A DNA stretch of 53,416 bases, from positions 1 to 53,416 of the forward strand of contig JAFUVM010000035.1 in the NCBI GenBank assembly GCA_017483665.1, in the 5' to 3' direction. The first letter of the stretch is position 1, and each line of letters starts with the position of its first letter. This document shows positions 43,735 to 50,019 of this stretch, in pieces. This DNA is from Bacteroidaceae bacterium (GTDB taxonomy: Bacteria > Bacteroidota > Bacteroidia > Bacteroidales > Bacteroidaceae). The notes beneath the pieces were generated by a model that saw only the letters and a list, made by a program, of their open reading frames with translations, had not been told where the DNA came from and searched no databases. A program made the position numbers and the translations under genes.

Positions 43735-44997
43735 TTATTCGAATTCGGCTTGCAGGATGCGCAGCACTTCGTCGACGGTTTCTTCCTCGAGGTCGGCGTT
43801 CTGCACGATCATGTCGCGCTGTGCTCCGAGCACGTCCTTTGCTGTCTCGAAGCCGATCTTCTTGAGCTCGTCGATAATCCAGGGCTCGATGGCATCGGTG
43901 AACTCGTCCAGGCTCACGTCGTCGTCGTCGGCCTCGCCCGTCACTTCGCGGAAGACGTCGATGGTGTAGCCCACGAGCATGCTGGCGAGCTTGACGTTGA
44001 GTCCGCTCTTACCGATGGCGAGCGATACCTGGTCGGGGTCGAGGAAGACTTCGGCCTTGTGCTCCTCTTCGTGGAGTACGACGCTGTTGACGCGTGCAGG
44101 ACTGAGGGCACGTGTTATCATGAGCTGTGTGTTGGACGTCCATGTGATGACGTCGATGTTCTCGCCGCGCAGTTCGTGCACGATGCCGCGCAGTCGGCTA
44201 CCCTTGACGCCCACGCAGGCTCCTACGGGGTCGATGCGGTCGTCGTAGCTCTCGACGGCTATCTTGGCGCGTTCGCCCGGGATGCGTGCTATCTTGTGGA
44301 TGGTGATGAGTCCGTCCTGAATCTCCGGCACTTCCGCCTCGAGCATGCGCTGCAGGAAGACGGGCGACGTGCGGCTCAGGATGATGCGGGGCTTGCCGCC
44401 GGTGCTCTCCACGTTGGAGATGACGGCACGTGCGTTGTCGCCCTTGCGGAAGAAGTCGCCGGGAATCATCTCCTGCCGCGGCAGGAGCAGCTCGTTGCCG
44501 TCCTCGTCCATGAGGAGGGTCTCGCGCTTCCACGTCTGATAGACCTCGGCACTGATGACCTCGCCCACGCGGTCCTTATACTGATTGTAGAGCGAGTCGT
44601 ACTCCAGCTCCATGATGCGTCCGGAGAGGGTCTGGCGCAGTGTGAGGATGGCGCGGCGCCCGAAGTCGGACATATTGACGCGCTGGCTCACCTCCTCGCC
44701 TATCTCGTAGTCGTCCTCTATCTGCTGTGCCTCGCTCAGCGAGATTTCCTTGTTGGGGTCGCTGACCTCTCCGTCGGGCACAACGACGCGGTTGTGATAG
44801 ATTTCAAAGTCGCCCTTGTCGGGATTGACGATGATGTCGTAGTTCTCGTCGGAGCCATAGAGTTTGGCGAGCACCCCGCGGAAACACTCCTCGAGCACGC
44901 TCACCAGCGTAGCGCGGTCGATGTTGTTCTTCTCCTTGAAGTCGGCGAAAACCTCAATCATGTTTATCGCCTCTTTTGATTTAGTTGTCTTAGCCAT
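43735..44997 (-). CDS. nusA: Transcription elongation/termination factor NusA
   Basis: Cytoplasmic RNA polymerase-binding factor, 420 residues. The N-terminal domain (MIEVFADFKEKNNIDRATLVSVLEECF) is followed by an S1-type domain (IMELEYDSLYNQYKDRVGEVISAEV...), then two KH domains (GGKPRIILSRTSPVFLQRML...; YDDRIDPVGACVGVKGSRLRGIV; LAIGKSGLNVKLASML). A short acidic C-terminus ends the protein; the extra AR repeats of E. coli are absent, as usual in Bacteroidetes. Second gene of the operon. A 9-nt TCTAG array occupies the gap to rimP. Confidence 0.96.
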   Translation of the reverse strand: MAKTTKSKEAINMIEVFADFKEKNNIDRATLVSVLEECFRGVLAKLYGSDENYDIIVNPDKGDFEIYHNRVVVPDGEVSDPNKEISLSEAQQIEDDYEIGEEVSQRVNMSDFGRRAILTLRQTLSGRIMELEYDSLYNQYKDRVGEVISAEVYQTWKRETLLMDEDGNELLLPRQEMIPGDFFRKGDNARAVISNVESTGGKPRIILSRTSPVFLQRMLEAEVPEIQDGLITIHKIARIPGERAKIAVESYDDRIDPVGACVGVKGSRLRGIVHELRGENIDVITWTSNTQLMITRALSPARVNSVVLHEEEHKAEVFLDPDQVSLAIGKSGLNVKLASMLVGYTIDVFREVTGEADDDDVSLDEFTDAIEPWIIDELKKIGFETAKDVLGAQRDMIVQNADLEEETVDEVLRILQAEFE

Positions 44998-45035
44998 TAT
45001 ATTGTTTGTTTTTGTTTTCGTCTTTCCTGGGATTG

Positions 45036-45143
45036 TCTAGATTTTCTAGAGTGTCTAGATTTTCTAGATTGTCTAGACTTTCTAGATTGTCTAGAACTTC
45101 TAGATTGTCTAGGGCTTCTAGATTTCCTGGATTTCCCGGGGTT
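45036..45143. repeat. TCTAG+4 nine-nt array between nusA and rimP
   Basis: Twelve units of exactly 9 nt starting at 45036: tctagattt, tctagagtg, tctagattt, tctagattg, tctagactt, tctagattg, tctagaact, tctagattg, tctagggct, tctagattt, cctggattt and cccggggtt. Five bases are fixed and four vary, and the unit decays at the rimP end. The rimP stop codon is in the last unit. Confidence 0.95.
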
Positions 45144-45609
45144 ATTTCACCTTGATCAGGTACTTCGTGTATGCGACGTCCTCGAAGCTCAGGTCAGTGG
45201 GAATCTCCTTCGTGACGGGGCGCTTCTTGCCTTCCTCCTTCACCTTCTGCACGACGCCGAGCTGGAAGCCGTCCTGACCCACGCTGAGCAGCGTGCCGCG
45301 CAGCTTGCGCCCGTCGTGCAGCTGTGTCTCCACTTCCTTGCCTACGTGTATCTCGTACTGCCGGTGCACACGGAAGGGCTGGCCCAGGCCGGCACTGCCC
45401 ACTTCGAGCTCGTAGTCCTCGTCGTCGCGGCTCAGTCGCGACTCGATGTGGCGGCTCAGGTCGGCACAGTCCTCTATCCAGACGCCGTCCTGATGGTCAA
45501 TCTCCACCACGATGCGGTCGTCAGGGCTGACATTGATGTCCACCAGGAAATACTCTTTGCCCTGGAGCCACTCTTCCACGGCCTGCTGCACTGCGCTTTT
45601 GCTAATCAT
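45142..45609 (-). CDS. rimP: Ribosome maturation factor RimP
   Basis: 155 residues of the normal size. N-terminal alpha/beta domain (SKSAVQQAVEEWLQGKEYFLVDINVS...IVVEIDHQDGVWIEDCADLSRHIESRL) with family motifs YELEVGSAGLGQPF and an SH3-like C-terminal domain (RKLRGTLLSVGQDGFQLGV). It assists 30S subunit maturation. First gene of rimP-nusA-infB, with a promoter and a hairpin-containing leader. Confidence 0.94.
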   Translation of the reverse strand: MISKSAVQQAVEEWLQGKEYFLVDINVSPDDRIVVEIDHQDGVWIEDCADLSRHIESRLSRDDEDYELEVGSAGLGQPFRVHRQYEIHVGKEVETQLHDGRKLRGTLLSVGQDGFQLGVVQKVKEEGKKRPVTKEIPTDLSFEDVAYTKYLIKVK

Positions 45610-45642
45610 GTGTTTTAGTTTTTTAGTGGTTTATAACGAAAA

Positions 45643-45667
45643 GTGAGGAACCTTCCGAGCTCCTCAC
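45643..45667 (-). promoter_or_regulatory. Leader hairpin of the rimP operon
   Basis: GTGAGGA and TCCTCAC form a 7-bp stem with an 11-nt loop in the rimP 5' untranslated region. The word CTTCCGAG occurs twice around it. Possible attenuator or mRNA-stability element; there is no T-tract. Confidence 0.5.
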
Positions 45668-45683
45668 CTTCATCTTCCGAGTG

Positions 45684-45691
45684 CAAAGGTA
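45684..45691 (-). promoter_or_regulatory. -7 element TACCTTTG for rimP-nusA-infB
   Basis: Minus-strand TACCTTTG, about 75 nt before the rimP start. Confidence 0.7.
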
Positions 45692-45770
45692 CGCCTTTTC
45701 TGCAAAACCTGCAAGAAAATGCGCCGAAAAATGAGCTATACGCCGGATTTTCATTGGAAGAGAGAGGACG

Positions 45771-46505
45771 TTACCTTATGCCCTGGTATTCCCTTTGCAC
45801 CTGCTCATAGCTCTGCAGGTTGCCGATGTCATAGCGGCGTCCGGGCATTTCCATGGCATGGACGGGGGTCTGCGTGCAGAGCCAGGCGATGTAGCTGCCG
45901 GGAGCGTCCACGCCGCAGCCTTCGGCAATGCCTTTGGCGACGAGCCGTGCATCCTCGCGCGTATAATAATAGAAAGGTGGGCAGCACCAATGCGTCTCGG
46001 GCGTAGGCGACTTCTCGGTCATGCGCAGGATGCGGTCCTGGTCATCGACCGTCACGACGCCGCACTTCAGGAGCCGCTGTTCGTCCTTCTCCCAGAAGCG
46101 CATGATGCAGGAGGTCTGCTTCTCGCGGGCATAGCGAACGAAGCGTGTCAGGCTGAAGTCCAAAAGATTATCGCCGGCAATGACCAGCATGTCGTCGTCG
46201 AGGCGGAGCAGGTCGATGGCGAACTGTATGTCGCGGACGGCTCCGAGGCGCGTCTCGTTGCTCTCCGTGCCGTCGTCAACGACAGTCACCTTTTGAGCCT
46301 TAGTGGCTGCCCAGTCTTGGAAGTGGCGGGCGAACTTGTGGTTGGAGATGACGATATATTCGTCCACCAGCCTGGCGCCGTCGATGTCGTCGATGAGCCA
46401 GTCGAGGATGGCTTTATTGCCTACCTTGAGCAGGGGCTTGGGGAAGTTCTCGGTGAGGGGGTAAAGGCGGGTAGCATAGCCCGCGGCAAGGATTAAACAC
46501 TTCAT
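45771..46505 (-). CDS. Sugar-1-phosphate nucleotidyltransferase
   Basis: 244 residues of the NTP_transferase fold. The nucleotide-binding signature is LILAAGYATRLYPLTENFPKPLL (G-x-x-T-R-L form), with ILDWLID and the metal-binding VIAGDNLLDF. It would form an NDP-sugar from a sugar-1-phosphate in the cytoplasm. It lies downstream of a GHMP sugar kinase on the same strand, so I infer a kinase/uridylyl- or guanylyltransferase salvage pair. The sugar is not certain; see the kinase. The gap between them is a paired AAAAGGTG array. Confidence 0.85.
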   Translation of the reverse strand: MKCLILAAGYATRLYPLTENFPKPLLKVGNKAILDWLIDDIDGARLVDEYIVISNHKFARHFQDWAATKAQKVTVVDDGTESNETRLGAVRDIQFAIDLLRLDDDMLVIAGDNLLDFSLTRFVRYAREKQTSCIMRFWEKDEQRLLKCGVVTVDDQDRILRMTEKSPTPETHWCCPPFYYYTREDARLVAKGIAEGCGVDAPGSYIAWLCTQTPVHAMEMPGRRYDIGNLQSYEQVQREYQGIR

Positions 46506-46652
46506 AAAAAGGTGAAAGGTTAAAAAGTGAAAAAATTAAAAAGGTAAAGAGGTGAAAAGGTGAAAAGGTGAAAAGGTAAAAAGGTGAGAGGCGGATTGCT
46601 TCCGTTTTTCTTTTCCTTTTTTAATTTTTTACTTTTTTACCTTTTCACCTTT
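46506..46652. repeat. AAAAGGTG 8-nt units, two arms in inverted orientation
   Basis: The left arm (46506-46592) is A/G-rich: aaaaggtg, aaaaggta, aaaaagtg and similar. The right arm (about 46603-46652) is ttttccttttt, tttttac and cttttcacc, the reverse complement. A short centre (about 46593-46602) separates them. It fills the gap between the kinase and nucleotidyltransferase genes. Confidence 0.9.
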
Positions 46653-47821
46653 TATATCAGTCCGTCGGCGCTCTGGCAGATGTGTACGCTGTACTTGCCT
46701 TTGAGCTGCGGGAAGGCGGCGAGGTATTCGCTGGTAACCTGCCGCGTGACGGATGCTTCGTAGGCGGGGTCGATGAGGGCCATGCAGCAGCCTTTGAAGC
46801 CTGCGCCGCTGAAACGTCCGCCGTAGATGCCGTCGGTGTGGCGCATGATGTCGTAGAGCGTCTTCAGCTCGGGCGAGCCGGTCTCCCAGTTGACGATGCT
46901 GCTCAGTCCGCTCTCGAAGCTGAGGCGGCCGTAGGTCTCCAGGTCGCCCCGGCGCCATGCCTCGGCACCCTGCTCCACGCGGTCGAACTCGGTGTACCAA
47001 TGCTCGGCACGTCGGCGCCACGTCTCGGGCAAACGCTCCTTGTACTGCTCGTACACCTCGCGCGGCACGGCCCGGAGGTTGGCTTCGCGGAACTTGCCGT
47101 ACTCCATGCCGGAGTAGGCCAGCAGGGCATAGGCGGCGCTGCGGGCTTCGTCGACGCGCATGTTGAACTTGCTGCCTGCCAACGTCCTTTCGATGCCGCT
47201 GAAGAAGATGGCGATGCGGTAGGGCTTCATCTTGGGGTTGGTGGGGATGAGCTCGTACCGGTCGGTCAGGGTGTCGAGGTAAAGCAGGTGGTCCTTCTTG
47301 GAATAGACTTCGCAGCTCTGGTCGAGCTTGCCGCTGCTGACGCCCACGTAGTCGTTCTCGGCTGCCACGGAGATCTGTATCAGCTCCAGGGGCTCGGGGT
47401 GAATGAGGTTGACGTGACAGAGGGCTTTGAGGTAGACGAGCGCCACAGCTGCCGATGAGGAGAGTCCGCCGATGGGGAGGCTGCCCTCGATGACGCCGCT
47501 CAGTCCGTAGGTGAGGGGGTAGCGTTCGCCGAGCTTGAGCGTAGCGCCGCGCAGATAGTCGGCCCAGTCGTCCTGTTTGTGGCGGGGCACGTCGCGGACG
47601 TGGAACTGAGCGCGTTTGTCGAACTGCAGCGAGCAGAGCTCCACCACGCCGTTCAGCTTGGGGCTGTAGGCAATGTGGATGCCTTTGTCGATAGCCAGGC
47701 CTGTTATCTTGCCGAGATTGGCGTCGCTATGCGCCCCGATGGGGCAGACGCGGTAGGGACAAAAGGCAAGCGCTTCCGGCTCGCGTTTGTATATCTCATG
47801 GAACTTCTCTTGACACTTCAT
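46652..47821 (-). CDS. GHMP sugar kinase (galactokinase/galacturonokinase-like)
   Basis: 389 residues, cytoplasmic. The N-terminal substrate motif CPYRVCPIGAHSDANLG (21-37) replaces the RVNLIGEHTDYNGG of galactokinase. A PYR-x-CPxGAH form is known to me from galacturonokinase-type proteins, so galacturonate or a related sugar is possible. The ATP motif is GSLPIGGLSSSAA (113-125), the probable catalytic Asp is 167 in VSSGKLDQSCE, and the third GHMP motif is GRFSGAGFKGCC (about 343). Coupled to a nucleotidyltransferase gene downstream. No promoter is seen directly upstream; expression probably comes from 48261. Confidence 0.8.
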   Translation of the reverse strand: MKCQEKFHEIYKREPEALAFCPYRVCPIGAHSDANLGKITGLAIDKGIHIAYSPKLNGVVELCSLQFDKRAQFHVRDVPRHKQDDWADYLRGATLKLGERYPLTYGLSGVIEGSLPIGGLSSSAAVALVYLKALCHVNLIHPEPLELIQISVAAENDYVGVSSGKLDQSCEVYSKKDHLLYLDTLTDRYELIPTNPKMKPYRIAIFFSGIERTLAGSKFNMRVDEARSAAYALLAYSGMEYGKFREANLRAVPREVYEQYKERLPETWRRRAEHWYTEFDRVEQGAEAWRRGDLETYGRLSFESGLSSIVNWETGSPELKTLYDIMRHTDGIYGGRFSGAGFKGCCMALIDPAYEASVTRQVTSEYLAAFPQLKGKYSVHICQSADGLI

Positions 47822-47823
47822 GG

Positions 47824-47880
47824 GGAGTTAGGGGTTAGAGGTTAGGGGTTAGGGGTTAGAGGTTAGGGGTTAGGGGTTAG
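47824..47880. repeat. GGGTTAG 7-nt array at the break of a GH2 gene
   Basis: Eight units of exactly 7 nt from 47825: gagttag, gggttag, aggttag, gggttag, gggttag, aggttag, gggttag and gggttag. It separates the kinase start codon from the end of a truncated GH2 gene, and the GH2 stop codon is inside it. Confidence 0.92.
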
Positions 47881-48235
47881 AGAATTCCGTACGGAACCAA
47901 TAGGTATAGAACTCGCGCCCGACCTTCGCGATGTCGGGGATAAGGTTGTTCGCCAGCTTGTTCGTCTGTCCGAAGTACGGTTCGGGGTAGACTTTCTGTT
48001 CCACGAGGTTCGTCAGCACCGTAGCCGGCACGATGGCTTCCGCCCAGCCCTCGGGCTTGAAGCCTGGCATGGAAATCTCGCGGCCGGTGGCTTTCGTCTC
48101 TCCGTCGCGCAGCATGTGCCACGTCAAACCTCCGCCATGCCCCAGGCGCGAGTCGAGGCTGATGTATTCGCGCCCCTCTGCCGAGGCACAGAGCACGGCC
48201 AAAAGGGCCAGCAGGGTGAAGATGAAGCGTTTCAT
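47870..48235 (-). pseudogene. 5' fragment of a GH2 glycosidase gene
   Basis: Begins with a signal peptide (MKRFIFTLLALLAVLCASA) and a normal GH2 jelly-roll start: HGGGLTWHMLRDGE, EGWAEAIVPATVLTNLVEQ and NLIPDIAKVGREFYTYWFRTEF. This matches exo-beta-glucosaminidase/mannosidase-type GH2 enzymes. After about 118 residues it ends at SNP-stop, which is encoded by the GGGTTAG array. Most of the sugar-binding domain and the barrel are missing. The promoter at 48261 is intact and now drives the downstream kinase. Upstream codons to 48295 precede the promoter. Confidence 0.88.
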
Positions 48236-48260
48236 ATAGACTTCTTGACATATTTCCCCG

Positions 48261-48268
48261 CAAAGATA
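48261..48268 (-). promoter_or_regulatory. -7 element TATCTTTG for the GH2 fragment and sugar kinase genes
   Basis: Minus-strand TATCTTTG, 26 nt before the GH2 fragment start. It is the only consensus promoter found for the kinase and nucleotidyltransferase. Confidence 0.65.
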
Positions 48269-48363
48269 AAGAAAAGTTTGCACTTTATAGCACATCGTCC
48301 CGAAAAACTTGCCCTATCCTGCTCTTTTTCCTTCTCTTTCGCTTCCGTAAAGGAAAAGTTTGC

Positions 48364-48371
48364 TAACTTTG
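48364..48371 (+). promoter_or_regulatory. -7 element TAACTTTG for birA-pyrH
   Basis: TAACTTTG, 62 nt before the birA start codon at 48433. Confidence 0.7.
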
Positions 48372-48432
48372 CACCCGCAGGATGTCCCGCCAAAGCACAG
48401 GGCACTCCTGCACACACAGAGAGAAGAAGACA

Positions 48433-49182
48433 ATGGAAAGACCATACAGCCTGATAGCGCTCGACGAGGTGGACTCCACCAACAACTACCTGCGCCGCCT
48501 CGACGCACCAGACTCCCCTTGCCCCCTGCTCGTGACGGCCGAGTACCAGACAGCCGGACGCGGCGCCGACACGAACCGCTGGGAATCGGCACGCGGCGAG
48601 AACTTGCTTTTCAGCCTGCGCGTCCAGCCCCAAGCCCTGCCTGCCCGCCACATGTTCGCCATCTCGGAAGTGGCGGCACTGGCGCTGGTCACAGCTCTGA
48701 CAAGCTTTTCGGAGGCTCCCTTCACAATCAAATGGCCCAACGACATCTACTACGGCGACAGCAAAGTGGCAGGCATCCTCATCGAGAACGACCTGCAGGG
48801 CGCGTTCGTCCGGCGCTCTGTCGTCGGCATCGGCATCAACGTCAACCAGCGACGCTTCCTGAGCGACGCTCCCAACCCGCGCTCCCTCGCCGACATCGTG
48901 GGGCACGACCTGGAGCGCCGTACCGTGCTGGAGCGCATCATGGAAAGCTTCCTGCACTTCTTCGGACAGATAACCGACGGAACCCCCGACGCCCTCGACG
49001 CGCTGCACCAGCACTACAAAGGCCACCTCTACCGAATGGGCGAAGAGCATAAATTCATCGACGACACAGGGATGTTTTGCGCCACGATTGTCGATGTTGA
49101 ACAGTCGGGGCACCTCATCCTTCAGGACACGGAATGCGACCGACGACGCTATGAATTCAAACAACTAAAATATATAATATGA
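48433..49182 (+). CDS. birA: Biotin--[acetyl-CoA-carboxylase] ligase
   Basis: 249 residues; ATG at 48433 is preferred over 48382. Cytoplasmic ligase that forms biotinyl-AMP and attaches biotin to carrier proteins. ALDEVDSTNNYLRRLD, the biotin loop TAGRGADTNRWESARGENL and KWPNDIYYGDSKVAGILIEN are the hallmark motifs. VVGIGINVNQ follows. There is no N-terminal HTH, so it is the monofunctional type without repressor role. Its stop TGA overlaps the pyrH start (ATGA), indicating cotranslation. Confidence 0.94.
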   Translation: MERPYSLIALDEVDSTNNYLRRLDAPDSPCPLLVTAEYQTAGRGADTNRWESARGENLLFSLRVQPQALPARHMFAISEVAALALVTALTSFSEAPFTIKWPNDIYYGDSKVAGILIENDLQGAFVRRSVVGIGINVNQRRFLSDAPNPRSLADIVGHDLERRTVLERIMESFLHFFGQITDGTPDALDALHQHYKGHLYRMGEEHKFIDDTGMFCATIVDVEQSGHLILQDTECDRRRYEFKQLKYII

Positions 49183-49886
49183 AATTCAAACGCATTCTTC
49201 TCAAGCTGTCGGGCGAGAGCCTGATGGGACAGCAAGGCTACGGCATCGACCCCGAGCGCCTCGGCCAGTACGCACAGCAAATCAAGGAAGCCGCCGACAT
49301 GGGCATAGAGATAGGCATCGTCATCGGCGGCGGCAACATCTTCCGCGGACTCAGCGGAGCAGGCAAAGGCTTCGACCGCGTCAAAGGCGACCAGATGGGC
49401 ATGTGCGCCACCGTCATCAACTCGCTCGCACTGAGCAGCGCCCTCGACGCCGTGGGCCAGCCGAACTGCGTCCTCACAGCCATCCGCATGGAGCCCATCG
49501 GCGAGTTCTACAGCAAATGGAAAGCCATCCGCGCCATGCAGCAAGGCCAGGTCGCCATCTTCAGCGCAGGCACCGGCAGCCCCTACTTCACCACCGACAC
49601 TGGCTCCTCGCTGCGCGGCATCGAGATAGAGGCCGACGTCATGCTCAAGGGCACACGCGTGGACGGCATCTACACCGCCGACCCCGAGAAGGACCCGACG
49701 GCCACCAAGTTCCACGACATCACCTACAGCGAAGTCATCGCCCGCGGCCTCAAGGTCATGGACATCACCGCCACAGCCATGTGCATGCAGAACAACCTGC
49801 CCATCTACGTCTTCAACATGGACATCCCGGGCAACCTCATGCGCGTCCTCAGCGGCGAAGACATCGGCACCCTCGTGCATAACTGA
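49179..49886 (+). CDS. pyrH: UMP kinase PyrH
   Basis: 235 residues, the standard length. The amino-acid kinase fold phosphorylates UMP to UDP for nucleotide and NDP-sugar supply. MKFKRILLKLSGESLMG and GIEIGIVIGGGNIFRG are family motifs, with MGMCATVINSLAL, SAGTGSPYFTTDTG and LKGTRVDGIYTADPEKD behind them. It begins in the 4-nt overlap with birA. The usual frr neighbour is absent here. Confidence 0.97.
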   Translation: MKFKRILLKLSGESLMGQQGYGIDPERLGQYAQQIKEAADMGIEIGIVIGGGNIFRGLSGAGKGFDRVKGDQMGMCATVINSLALSSALDAVGQPNCVLTAIRMEPIGEFYSKWKAIRAMQQGQVAIFSAGTGSPYFTTDTGSSLRGIEIEADVMLKGTRVDGIYTADPEKDPTATKFHDITYSEVIARGLKVMDITATAMCMQNNLPIYVFNMDIPGNLMRVLSGEDIGTLVHN

Positions 49887-50019
49887 AGCCCCTTGCTCCT
49901 TGCGGAAGAGACGTAAACACCGTAATGTATTTTGCTACTTTTTAGGAAAAATATGTTCTCCTGGTGTTACATTTTGCCTGTTCGTGCGTTTATATAACAA
50001 AACACACAGATAAACTGAC

